From assembly GCA_947650285.1 (NCBI GenBank), contig CANTFL010001191.1:183519-247518 (forward strand): a stretch of DNA of 64,000 nucleotides, in the 5' to 3' direction. Shown in pieces: positions 18,982 through 29,850 of this stretch. The stretch's first letter is position 1. Every line of letters starts with the position of its first letter. Below the pieces are notes generated by a model that was not told where the DNA came from, did not search any database, and saw only the letters and a list, made by a program, of their open reading frames with translations. The stretch is from Hyaloperonospora brassicae (lineage: Eukaryota > Oomycota > Peronosporomycetes > Peronosporales > Peronosporaceae). The position numbers and the translations under genes were made by a program.

Positions 18982-21900
18982 CTCGTCGTTTTTTTCGATA
19001 TTTCTTCTGGCGAGTATGTCTATCGGCAGCATACTTTGGTTAATGCTACGGTGTGATTGTCCATTGCGTGCTAAGTTCCGTTTGAGGGACCTCATCATTT
19101 GCTCCTCTAGATTTATTACGGAACAAGTCATTCGCAGACCTGTACTCCTCTTTTAATGGCCTTCGTGCGACATCACAGATACAAACGACGGACGGACTTC
19201 ACCTTCTCGCAAAACAGCTCCACGTGCGTCTTGTACACAGTTTGAGTTGGCTGCATGCTCCACCAGTTCCATCGCAAAGCTCATATCGCCAGACGTGTTC
19301 GAAATGTTGCATGGAGGCCTCGCTCGAGCGATGCATAAACTGCGGCCATCTTGATTGCATCTTTTATTCACATTTGCATGACTCACTTTGATCATACAAA
19401 TGGTGGCATTATTTGACAATCACTTCTTGATACATTGTATCGTACGCAATCTCTTGTTACATTCATGTTGACAGACGTCTTCGACGTATGTGACATAAAC
19501 GAAAAGGATCGTAAACCGCTCTGAAGCCGCTTTGTTTTATCAAGCCGTTCCATTTGCAGTGTGACTGATTGCGAGCACACTCGAGTAAGATAGCTCGCAG
19601 AATAGAGTGTCGTCCTCGTTGCAGGCGGTGTTTGTACATTCCGGCGCCCAAAAAAGTCAGTCCCGCTGCTGCCGTACATGAATAAATGCTTTGTGGCACG
19701 GACCGTACTGTGCTGTAGCCTCAAAGGGTTGGCTGCAGATTATGGGCGTCTTTGATCTAGAACTGTGTGTGAACGCTCGCGGTCTGATCAGCGTTTTGTA
19801 TGCGAATACGTCCCCACGAAGCCTAAATATAGCAAAGGCGTGTTGCTCGTCCTCCGCTGATCATATCAGTGCATCTACTCATCTCTTCGGTACATGTCAC
19901 GCTTATTCTTTGCAGAATACAACGAGTTTGAATCATCATCTTGTTGAAATAATGTGAGTGTAGTTCTGCGGAGAAGATACTACCGATTGTGGTCATCTAG
20001 CCTTCAGAATCTCACAAAAACGAAACGGCCTATGAGGCTGGTACACAATTGCCCTGTTGGGTATCCGTGCCAAACACTTAGGTCAGGTGTCAAAGGCAGT
20101 CGCGCAGACTGCACTACGTTGCGGTATTCTCGGACGTGGGGGTAAGCAGCGCCGAGGCCAGCCCTCTCATGCAACTTACAACGGCGGAGAGATAAGATTT
20201 GACGGCAACAAATCACTTGACGACAGCTGCGCCAAGCAAGCAGTAACGTGTCTCATTCGCACCCGATCGCTCGTTTGCCCAACTCCGAATTGTTTACGTC
20301 TGCATGGCGTGCGTTGGACCCGCTGGTGCTCATGACATCGTTACAACCCTGTATCCGTGAGACGCCGGGTCGACGATTGGTCTTTGTCTGCTCTCCTGCA
20401 TGTGCGATCGATCATCCGCACGTAACATGTCGAGTTTCTGGGCGCGATTGTACGACTCGTACTCCACTCGAAACTTCAAGTGATTCGTTACAAGTGTCCT
20501 GCACCCTCTTGAAATGTTCAGCTCAACCTTTGGGCTACAAACGCGTTACGATCTTATGCAGCTCACGATTCTACTTGTACATCCTGTTCGACTCTACAGC
20601 TTTGATGCACGTCGACAGCTGTTCTAAGGCGACCACAACTGATCGAGGTCAAAGGGATGCAGCTTTGCGACCCTGCGAGCTAAGCTGGCGACGTCTGACT
20701 AAATTGTTGCCAATCGTAGTCCACGCGTTCGACACAAGAGTCTGGTTGCACGTCGTCTGTAGTTCCGGATCCTACCGAAATCCAGCTTCCTGCGTTAAAT
20801 GAGAAATGATGCGGTCGCAAGTTGTTGTTGCCCATGGTTGTATGACTAGAAGCATGTCGACCGAGCCTGGAGCTTCTCGAGCATCCCCCGTGGCTGTAAC
20901 AGATGACTGGCGTTGTAACAGTAGATGGAAATTTCGAGACGCGGCATCAATCGACCACGAACCTTGCGCCGATTGCCTCGAAACGCTGCCGATCATCAGT
21001 AGTAATGACAGGTGTTTCGCGGCAGGCAACGTGCCTGGTAGCACTGCCCATGTGAAGCGCCGCGCGGTCGTCGAGAGCACTACTTCGGTCGGGACGCGTC
21101 AAAACGCGTGCGATGTATTGTTTGGTCATAACTTGCAGAGACTACCGCAAGCGTCGGCAGCGAGTAATCACGTTGCGAATGATGCGCCCGCGTGTCGCTC
21201 GCATGTGTCCAGTGCATACGAATCAAATTTAATTTTTTCTTTGCCAGGCGGTCCGGCACGCGCCCAATCAGCCAAAGGCCTTGAAGGCTTCTGCCCCGCC
21301 TGGATCTTCGTCCGCGAGTCGTCGACGCCCTTTCACCCCCTCGTCCGTTTCGGATTGAACAGAGACGCGGGCATCTTGATGGACATCTGCGATTGCCATC
21401 CGCCTCTTGTGCGACCTTGTAACGGCCCGAAAGCCAGTGAGTGCACTGACAGACGAAAGGCTTGCGTGTCAATGGCGAGCCCAGACCATGTAAAAAATAT
21501 GTGCACACAAGTCGATTTATGTATGTGCACTGGCAACGGACGCGCTTGACGCTGTCGCTGCTACAGGAACGTACTGACGCTATTGCACGGGTTTGAGACG
21601 ATGGCCACTTCGTAGCGCTCTTTGTCCTTCGGACCGGACCCGTGCGTCGTTTTTGTTGGGCCCTCTCGCACCAGAGCAAGTCCAGACCGGGGGCAGCCCA
21701 ACCTCCTCCTCCTCCTCCTCCCCCCACCTTAGTAGACGTTACGCACGAAACCGCGCCAAAAGCGTCAGTCTTGTCGCGGCGTCGCCAAGAGACGTGCAGA
21801 TCTGACCAGGTGGTCGGCTCGCCTTTCAGAGCTGGCGACAGCAGAGAGAGAGAGCACGCGTGCGCGTGCGAGTAAGCGAGCGAGAGAAACTGACACGATC

Positions 21901-22461
21901 CCCCGACCCGTTGATCGGCCACGAAACGAGAAAAGCGCTCGTGGTGGTAGTAGTGGCTGTCACTTTGCAATCGCCAGCAGTCTGCGCACGTCGCCTGCGG
22001 TTTTTGACCCACGGACACGCAAAGCAGTGCACGTTCGCTCTGATCCTCTCCTTACCGCGTTCGAAAGAGAGCCAACAGCGCTTTTCGGGGCGAGCGGCGA
22101 CTACACGACGCGCGCTGTCCAAAGCCGCTCAGCGCGTCCTTTTTCTCGTGCATCGACCCCCGTCAGGCGAGGCGACACCTGCTCTCCTGTCTCTCTACGA
22201 ACCGCCGCGTCGCACGTTGCGCGCTGGTTCGCTCGTCGACTTTCTGCTGCCCGTCGTCGTCGTCGTTGTCGTTGTCGTTCTGGTCGTTCTGGTTGTAGTT
22301 GCTCAGGGCGTTGTGCTGGCGGTGGATATCGTGGATCGAGCGGACATAGTGCGAACGCCTTTCGTGTCACAAGGCCATTGACCTTTTGCCACTGTTGCTG
22401 CCCGTCTCGAGAGCTCATTTCACAATCCATCACGTCGCCCGCCATTATTGTCTCGTCTCGA
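18982..22461. other. Intergenic region and 5' flank of the homeobox gene
   Basis: I find no recognisable gene. Several long frames occur between 20.2 and 22.4 kb (up to 312 codons), but they are Arg/Ser/Cys-rich, overlap each other on both strands and lack motifs; they reflect high GC content. CT and GA microsatellites (about 21,704-21,725 and 21,843-21,852) and GTC/GTT repeats (about 22,253-22,290) suggest an extended promoter and 5' UTR of the gene that starts at 22,462. Confidence 0.5.
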
Positions 22462-23397
22462 ATGGACTCGACACACAGTTCTGCCCGTCGCGTTGCCATG
22501 CGACTCTTGACCGCATCGGACCCGTCGAACGGCTCGCAGCCACGAGGCCGTCTCTCGGCTGTCGACGATTTCGTGCTGGCGTCGCCGGTATTGACTGGCA
22601 AAGCCGTGCCCGTGACTTCGCCAAACCCGGCCAAGAACCCGCTCCCAGGGCTGCAGTTTGCCATGTCGGTGCAACGCGCTCCGAGTCGGGAGCTGCGGCT
22701 GCCGTCGTTCGCCAGCCCGTCGTTCGACGAGCTCGAGAACGCAGCGACACCTGCTGGGAGCAGCGCCGAGGAAGACGAGCTCAGTGAGAAGAGCGCGACG
22801 CAGCAGCCGCGACGCAAGAAGGGCACGCGGCGCGGAACGCTGCACCCCGAGGCCAAGAACGTGCTGAAAGCCTGGATGTTCTCGCCCGAGCACTTTGCCC
22901 ACCCGTACCCGAGTGAAGAAGAGAAGGAGGAGTTGGCAACCGAAGCGGGCATTGAGGTCAAGCAGCTGTCGAACTGGTTTACCAATGCCCGCAAGCGGCT
23001 GTGGCAGCCCGTGCTGCGTCAATCTGGAGTCGAAGTCAAGAACTTCTTGTCCACTGGACGGGGCGGCCCACGCGGCAATAAGCTTGAGGTGCCGGCCAAT
23101 CTTCACCAGCTGGTGGCGCAGTCGCCTGTGCCGAGTCCACCGAGCTCGCCTCGCAAGCGCTCGTGGTCGGCAATGGGCACATGCACCTCGCCTTGCACTG
23201 CTCTGCCGAGTGGCGCGGACGAAAGGAAGCACGACAGTAAGCGCAGGAAGTGCGCTGGACCGCTGACGAGCAACGCACACTCGAAACGGAGCAGCAACTT
23301 GCCGGTCGAAAGGATGTTCTCTCAGTTCCAAGAGCTAGAGCTGCTCGCGGCCACGTCCCTACTCGGGCTACAACACTTGACTCAGTCAGTCCATTAA
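22462..23397 (+). CDS. TALE/KN-type homeobox protein
   Basis: A nuclear sequence-specific DNA-binding protein, 311 residues. The homeodomain is at about 118-181. It begins with a basic RRKKGTRRG arm and has the three-residue TALE extension between helices 1 and 2 (HFAHPYPSEEEKEEL). Helix 3 reads NWFTNARKR, with the Trp, Phe, Asn and Arg that contact DNA. Position 50 (WFxNxR x) is Thr; many TALE proteins have Ile there. Flanks are Ser/Pro-rich, with an acidic stretch just before the homeodomain. I chose the ATG at 22,462, although the frame is open upstream to 22,027, because the upstream part is Arg/Ser/Cys-rich and overlaps repeat-laden UTR-like DNA. It is convergent with the NSRP1-like gene (188 bp apart). 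The developmental targets are unknown. Confidence 0.88.
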   Translation: MDSTHSSARRVAMRLLTASDPSNGSQPRGRLSAVDDFVLASPVLTGKAVPVTSPNPAKNPLPGLQFAMSVQRAPSRELRLPSFASPSFDELENAATPAGSSAEEDELSEKSATQQPRRKKGTRRGTLHPEAKNVLKAWMFSPEHFAHPYPSEEEKEELATEAGIEVKQLSNWFTNARKRLWQPVLRQSGVEVKNFLSTGRGGPRGNKLEVPANLHQLVAQSPVPSPPSSPRKRSWSAMGTCTSPCTALPSGADERKHDSKRRKCAGPLTSNAHSKRSSNLPVERMFSQFQELELLAATSLLGLQHLTQSVH

Positions 23398-23585
23398 GAA
23401 CCTTCAGAAGCCAAATATACGTTTGATATTTATTTGTGATACATTCCTGGAAAAGTTGCGCCCCCGTGCAGTCTGATTGATCACGCTCCTTGCATCTGCA
23501 TACCCTAAACGTACCTTCACCATTCACGCTTGTAACCGCATGTGCGTGGTAGGCACTGCTCATTCGGCTTGTCGCATTGCAAAGG

Positions 23586-24728
23586 TCACTGTTGACAGCT
23601 TGGCGACTTCCGCTGTGCCTTTCGTGCCAAAAAGCGTGCCCTTGCTGCGGCAATTGCGTCCTCCTTGCTCGGTTTTGTCTCCTCTTGGATGCATCGTGGT
23701 GGCGCTGGAGCGTCAGTCGTGGCATCAATCTCCTCCTGTAGAGGCACAGCGTTACGCACGCATACAGTCTGATTGTTGTCAAGTAATTCTGTGCCACTCG
23801 GTTTCTCAGCCTCAACTTCGTGACACGCCTTCACGGATTCACTGTCGTGTCCATCAACACCACCACCACCTTGCTCTGCTCTTGTCGGTTCTTCACGCAT
23901 CACATGTGCACTTCGAGCTCCTTTCACCGTGTAAGCGCTCCGTGCGTTGGTCATTGTGCCGCCCATGGCAATGTTTTTGTTCAAATTGGCGTAGAAACTT
24001 GCCATTGCATGCTCGCCCTGTTTCATGACGTCCTCGCGCTCTTCCAATGCAGCGAGACGCGCATCTTCTGCGTCCCAATTTTGCATCTCCTTCAGCTTTC
24101 GTTTGTACGATGCAGACACGAGCTTCTCCTTGTCACCATAGAGCGCATCGTCCGCTTGTCGCTCACGTAGCAGTCGTCGCTCCCGAATTCGTTCGTTCTC
24201 CACCTCGCGAATCTTGGCCTGTTGCAAGAGCGTACCAATGTACTTGGGCTTCTCCTTGTCAGCATGTCGCTGCTCCTTTCTGTCCAGAGCTTTCCTCTCC
24301 CTCTCGGTCTTCATCTCGTCGTAGACGCCGTCATAGTCAAAGACCGACGCGTCTTCCGCCAGCGCTTGAGCCCGCACTCGGTCCACTCGGCTTTGCTGCA
24401 GACCGTGGGCTGCTTCAGCGCCTACTCGAAGACGAACGTCGTGCTCGCTGTCCTGTTTTTCTTCTGTGCGATTGGTCGCAGCGGCGGCACTAGCAAACGC
24501 ACTACAAGCCGAGACGAGTTCCTAAGAGTTCAATCCATACACAAACAAAGCGTAAGAACAACACGGCCAAACACACGACACTGACGTGCAAAATGGCATC
24601 GGTACCGTCTTTTTCGCGTTCGCTTTCGGGAGCACGAGGCCGTACTGCTTCTGCCGCGACGCAACGGGCGCATTGGACGAGTTCTTGACACCCTTCTTGG
24701 CCCCCGTGAGCGGCATGGAAAACGTCAT
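23586..24728 (-). CDS. NSRP1-like (CCDC55/DUF2040) nuclear speckle splicing protein, two exons
   Basis: Members of this family are nuclear coiled-coil proteins linked to alternative splicing in animals. Exon 1 (24,728-24,606, start uncertain; 24,716 or 24,767 possible) carries the N-terminal KQYGLVLPK motif typical of the family. A donor GTACCG and an acceptor CTCTTAG bound an 84-nt intron (24,605-24,522, phase 0). Exon 2 (24,521-23,586) has the diagnostic ALAEDASVFDYDGVYDEM, KPKYIGTLLQQAKIRE and SYKRKLKEMQ stretches, with helical Glu/Arg/Lys-rich sequence through about residue 220. The C-terminal region is divergent and ends ARFLARKAQRK. The joined length is about 352 residues, shorter than the vertebrate protein, which has a long C-terminal extension. 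Confidence 0.85.
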
Positions 24729-25057
24729 TCGGATAATGACGGTCCTCAGCACCGTATGACATCGCATAAGTGCGATTTATCGATCCCTGGGATAGAAGCG
24801 GTACGGGTTCAGTCAGTCAGTCCCTTTGAATCACGCAGTGGTACTACGTCCATCAGCCTTAGGCGGAAAAACGAGGACTTGCTATACCTCAAGTCGCTGT
24901 ACTACCGCTGTAGACGCCGCTCATAGAGCAGACGAAATCCATTCAAGAGCCAAACGAACGCTTAGGTGTGATGTTGGAAACTTTCATTCATGAGTACAAG
25001 AGACGGCAGACTCGACTACTCCATAGATTGGCAGTTGAGAGCGGACCGAGATGCTCT

Positions 25058-25963
25058 TTACTCTTTCTTCGACGCAGCGTGCGCTTTTTTCTGGGCCACA
25101 CGCGCTTGGCGCTGCTGGCGCGAACGCTTCGCTGGGCGCTTGTACTTCTTGTCGAACGTGTGGTCCTTCTTCGGGGCCGGCGACGGGTCGGCGCGAATCG
25201 CTTCGTGCACCTTCGTGATCACGTCCTCCAGATCATCGGGTTTGATCCCGGCCTTGACGTACTCGGCATAGTGCGACGCAAGCATCTCCGGGTCATCTTC
25301 CTCGAGTTCCTTCATGTGGTCCGACACGTGCACGGCAAAGATACGGTCGCGGTGCACCTCCGCATCGTAGCTCTTGTCGTCGCGACTGTAGCCAGGGAAC
25401 CGCTTCTCGCTGTGCGGGATATCCAGTCCAGCGTCCGCTGCGCCCTTGAGCGCGCCAAACACGCGGTGGCCAGTGGTAGTGGTGCGAAGCCCACAGTCCA
25501 AGTAGCAGCGGAACGGACGCTTCTCGTCGGCCACCTCGTCGACAAAGTACGTGCGGCCGTTGCTCTCCGTCTTGACGATCTCGCCATCCACTTCCGTATT
25601 GCCTTCGTAGTCCTCGTCCAGGCCAAGTTTCTGCAGCACGCGACGGCCAACAAGCAAACCCGTGGCGTAGGCAGCCGCGTAGTTCTTGAGCCCGACCGTC
25701 AGGCCGTACCGCGGGAGCTCCGCCGACGTGGCTTGCGCCAGGATCTTGTCACCATCGATCTCGGCGTAGGCGATCTGGCAGATCACCTGCTTGTTCGTGA
25801 TGCGCACGACGAGGCGGTACTTGGGCGAGTTGTACTTGTTCTTGTCCTGCGTGATCAGACGCTTGCGGGCTCGGTAGTCCGTCTTGCCCTCACGACGACG
25901 ACGGTACTTGACCTGATACCGCTTGAAGTACGCCTTGTTCTTCAAGACTTTGACGAACGGCAT
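25058..25963 (-). CDS. RPL5: 60S ribosomal protein L5 (uL18)
   Basis: This protein binds 5S rRNA and, with uL5 (RPL11, also in this window at 2.5 kb), forms the 5S RNP of the large subunit. The gene is a single 301-codon exon. It starts [19 protein letters not shown] and has the family blocks [63 protein letters not shown] in segments, and a Lys/Arg/Ala-rich C-terminus. Length equals the eukaryotic norm (human 297). Unlike RPL11 and RPL14 here, it shows no intron at the start codon. It is divergent from RPL14 with 326 bp between start codons. Confidence 0.98.
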   Translation of the reverse strand: MPFVKVLKNKAYFKRYQVKYRRRREGKTDYRARKRLITQDKNKYNSPKYRLVVRITNKQVICQIAYAEIDGDKILAQATSAELPRYGLTVGLKNYAAAYATGLLVGRRVLQKLGLDEDYEGNTEVDGEIVKTESNGRTYFVDEVADEKRPFRCYLDCGLRTTTTGHRVFGALKGAADAGLDIPHSEKRFPGYSRDDKSYDAEVHRDRIFAVHVSDHMKELEEDDPEMLASHYAEYVKAGIKPDDLEDVITKVHEAIRADPSPAPKKDHTFDKKYKRPAKRSRQQRQARVAQKKAHAASKKE

Positions 25964-26289
25964 AGTGGATACTGGACGAAAGTTTCCAAACTGACCTCCT
26001 CCAGCGAGCAGCTCAGCTGCACAATCGGGCGCGCGCTTTGGTTGGTTGGGAACGCGGGTGGGTCGCACTCAGCGAGACCGTAAGCGGGCGTGATAGTAAC
26101 CGACGACATGTTTCGACCAATCAGAGGCGTGTCGAGCCTCCGAGTTTGCACGAATGGTAAGCGTGTCGGTGCCGTAAGAGCCGTTTGATTGGTGGAGACG
26201 CAGGCGCAGAGATGACTGGCGGGCAAACAGCCTGCGGGGCGCTCGTCACTGCTTCTTAGTTTGTTTGGCGTTCCTCTTCTGCAGCAACA
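25964..26289. promoter_or_regulatory. Shared divergent promoter of RPL5 and RPL14
   Basis: Only 326 bp separate the two ribosomal-protein start codons, so both transcription starts and 5' UTRs must lie here (unless a UTR intron exists). CCAATC/GATTGG elements occur at about 26,118-26,123 (CCAATC) and about 26,188-26,193 (GATTGG), in opposite orientation. No TATA box is obvious. Coordinated expression of the pair is inferred. Confidence 0.6.
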
Positions 26290-26785
26290 ATGGTGAGTCG
26301 CGCGTCCTCTTTGACCTGTACTTGCTTGAGGTGCCTGATGTCTGACGATTCCAATGTATGTTCCGGATGCACTACGACAGACGTTTACTCGCTTCGTTTC
26401 CATCGGTCGTGTGGTGCTTATCAACTACGGCCCGGACGCTGGTAAGATTGCGACGATTATCGACGTCGTGGACGAGAACAAGGCACTCGTAGATGGCCCG
26501 TTTTGTGTCACGGGTGTCCACCGTCACATGATCAACTTCAAGCGTCTGTCATTGACGGACTTGACGGTGGAGATCCCGCGTCAGGCGCGCGAGAAGACGC
26601 TCAAAAAGGCATTGACCAAGGCTGACACGTTGGCCAAGTGGGAGAGCTCAACGTGGGCCAAGAAGCTTCAAAACAAGAAGACACGCGCCGAGCTGAATGA
26701 CTTTGACCGCTTCAAGGCCATGATCGCGCGCAAGCAGAAAAGCTCTCTCGTTAAAAAGGCTGTCGCTGCAGCCCGCAAGAACTAA
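26290..26785 (+). CDS. RPL14: 60S ribosomal protein L14 (eL14), two exons
   Basis: eL14 is a structural protein of the large ribosomal subunit. Exon 1 (26,290-26,292) is the ATG alone, followed by a GTGAGT donor. The 88-nt intron ends in CTACGACAG at 26,380, and exon 2 runs 26,381-26,785. The product is 135 residues and begins M-TFTRFVSIGRVVLINYGPDAGK (split here only by the intron). Family blocks include GRVVLINYGPDAGKIATIIDV, NKALVDGP and FDRFKAMIARK. An alternative unspliced reading would add an out-of-family leader (from about 26,354), so the spliced model is preferred. The protein lacks the long Ala/Lys repeat tail of the animal homologue, as is usual outside animals. Confidence 0.95.
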
Positions 26786-29700
26786 ACATTGGGCTGTTCA
26801 CTTACTTGAGAGTGCTATCTTTTGGGGTCAGGTACCGGCAACAAAGACATAGTACGCCATAGGGATGCAGCTGCTGCAGACCTCTGTTGCAGATGCTGAT
26901 GAACGATGCAGGTTTGGAAACCAGTCACTGTTTCAATGGGGATATTTGCAGAATACACCTCCATGCCAAACGAAGACGGTGTTTTTCTTCTTCGCAAATA
27001 GTGTGTCGATGTAGTGGTCACGCAAGCTTGTTCCTACTTGTGTCTATCTGCACGTCTAGTCATTACTGTACTGCAAGTATTCGTAGTAGATTGAGCGGTA
27101 CGTGCGACACGGACGGCTTCACTGAACGAAATAGTTGGTATCACATCTTGAGCCTTGCAATCTCTTTCGATGATATAGCTCTATTGTCAAAGATGTTGAT
27201 ACCATTCATATCTACAACGAGCGACGCATCAGCATCATATCGGTCTGCCATTTCGTCAAAGCTTGAAGGGATGGCGTTAAAATTATAGGCTTTTACGATT
27301 GCCGGCGAAAAGTAAGAGGCCTGATCGTGACCGCAAGACTGATATACCTGATCTACAAAAAGGTGTTGCATCTTTGATGCCTTTTGCCCTCACCTCTACT
27401 AGTTACCGCTCATCACCCTCGGTGAAAGCATGCGTAAGAAGCTGAGTCCGCATGCTTTATGCCTTACTAGTCAGATAACGGAATTTATAAGAGAGTGTGC
27501 ATACGGTAAAAGCCAAACGTTTCGGTAGCTACTTTCGGTGTAAAGAGGGAAAAGGTTTTGAGTTATAGTCGGGTACGCGTACGACCCATTATACCCGGCT
27601 TTGCTAGCCACTCTCCAGCTGTGTCCTCGTACCGCCCCTGCGCGGATATCGATTCACGTGCCTACTGGTCCCGAATACAGTGCTTTACCGCTCGGCCGCC
27701 GGGGTCGGTTACTTTCGGTGTCTATCAATAAGTCTATATGTGAATGTTTGTCTGTGCCAATTTGGAGACACATCACCGCGTGGGAATTTGTCTGTCAATG
27801 ATATAAACATGTATTTATATATGTAAACATATATAGATATATGAGTTGGAATAATGAAAACGATCTGTCATGTAGAACCAGCAGCAGCATCGATACAACT
27901 ATATCGGCAGCAGTCAGGATGGAGAGAAGGCGGCTGCTTGCAACTACGCCGTACTTCGCATGAATCTAATACTAATGAAAAGTCGTAGGATGTAGTGTAT
28001 TTGGCTCTGTCAATATTCATGATTTACCCCGCTGTAAGGCCAATCACACGAACGCTCGTCGAACATCGAAGGCAGCAGGAAAGTACGCTTTGGCGCTTGT
28101 TAAAACAGCCTGCACCTGCACACACCGCCCGTGGGCTTCATATACTCTATTTGCATAACAGGAATGTTTTGTCCTTTTATATTTTTAGCCTTCAAAGAGA
28201 CGCGTGTAATGAAGATAATAAATGAGGAAACTTTTCACTTACTTTGACATTCTAGGGTCGCATTTCAGCGTCTCTAGAGATAGGTGGATCACATTAATAT
28301 TTCACCGCTTATAGTTACAACACTATAAATATGACTATTTGTTTTCTGGTCAGTACATGAATAGTGTGAGATCATCTGACTTCAGAAACGAGGGCCACAT
28401 TGTTCGAAAGTTATGAAAAACAAGATATGTGATTTGCTAAATAATTGCAGGATGACGATATAATTACTAGTAAAATAAAACGCAATGCATTTGAGTATAC
28501 ACTTAAGTGGCATCATCTATAAACAATTTTAAAAATTTAAATCTATCTCAGAGAAGAGAAATTAAGCTTAGCATTGAACTTTTCTCAGATATAAATGTAT
28601 CGTAGACTTAATGAATCAGGCTTAAAATGAAAATTGATCAAATTTATTTATATCTCAGAGACAAGATATAAAGCTTAGCATTAAAATAAACGATGTGTGG
28701 TCACATAATATCTCGTCTGTATTCTGAAGGATGCATGTCGCGTGCGATGTCGCAATTTTCGCCATCGAATTTGCAAATGCTATTTTTCAGGTTTACGTGT
28801 CGACAGGTTGCGCTGTGATGGCAATGCAGAGACACTAACGCATACTCGTATCAATATAAATATATAAGATCAATTTTGTAAAAAAAATCACTTTAAACAG
28901 ATACTTATAAATAAGTATACCGTCGTGTACAGGTCGTAAATCGGCGCAATGCCACAATTTCTATCAGAATGGCCTCGATGCAAATCCAACAATTTTGGCC
29001 GCTTCATAGACGCAAAGTGTATATCTGTATCGACGTTTAATTTGGCAAGTGATGAGCTCTCACCTAATATTTCACACTACTCCCATCATCAAATCTTATG
29101 CTTCATTTGGACCAATTTATGTTGATGTCTCAGTCAGGACGCATGAGCCGAGTTAACGAAGAAAGTTACCGCCACATAATACATCTACTTTTTCCACTAT
29201 AACAACAAGAAATTTATTCTGCATCTTACTAAGAATAGTGATTTAAGATTCTCATAATACAACCATCGATTGAATTCGTGGAATGGAGTCTGGGTTAGGT
29301 CGACCATATAATTCTTGCCTTTTTTTATCCGAAGGGTCAGTATTGCAGATCGATGTGCTATAAACATATACAATTTGCAAAGATGATAAACGCTGCGCAA
29401 ATATAAAGCGGAAAATTACAAATTTATTTGCGCAGAAATGAACCAATACAGACCGACTCGAGCCAAGATTCGGAATTTCTCGAACGGTCAGGAGACACAA
29501 ATGAGTATTCAGTAATACGGAAATTGATCAAGATGCAAATCCTAGCCGTCAAAATGACGTGGGCAAATGCGCTTACGGTGATTTGTTGATTGGCACTATG
29601 CGTTTTGCTGTATATCTAGCGAGATAAACGCACACTTTTCTTACAGTCATATATCTATAGATAATTGACCACTGGGATGTTCGGTCACGTATGCTTACAA

Positions 29701-29850
29701 GCCTCATCCATGTATTGCTTTCTTACTTATTGGTTAAGACTGAAAAGTGGTCTAGCTATGATTGGACGAAGCAAAATACGCAAGGCCCGACTCAACATCT
29801 AGTGGTCAATATGATATTTCCGTGTCAAATCCTTCTCTGACCTTGAACAT
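26786..29850. other. Gene-poor region entering AT-rich sequence
   Basis: No gene is recognised. Base composition drops to AT-rich from about 27.8 kb. An imperfect direct repeat is visible: the TATCTCAGAGA...AAGCTTAGCATT block near 28,541-28,577 recurs near 28,650-28,686. A-T dinucleotide-like tracts lie at about 27,800-27,845. Confidence 0.5.

Noticed and set aside
20806..21549. 247-codon plus-strand open frame upstream of the homeobox gene
   Set aside because: No motif, Cys/Arg/Ser-rich; overlapped by an equally long minus-strand frame. Consistent with GC-rich non-coding DNA.
21080..22018. 312-codon minus-strand open frame
   Set aside because: Low-complexity Gly, Arg and Cys tracts caused by CCT and CT microsatellites; no conserved domain.
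22420..23331. Long minus-strand frame antisense to the homeobox gene
   Set aside because: Shadow of biased codon use in the homeobox gene; Arg-rich, no motif.
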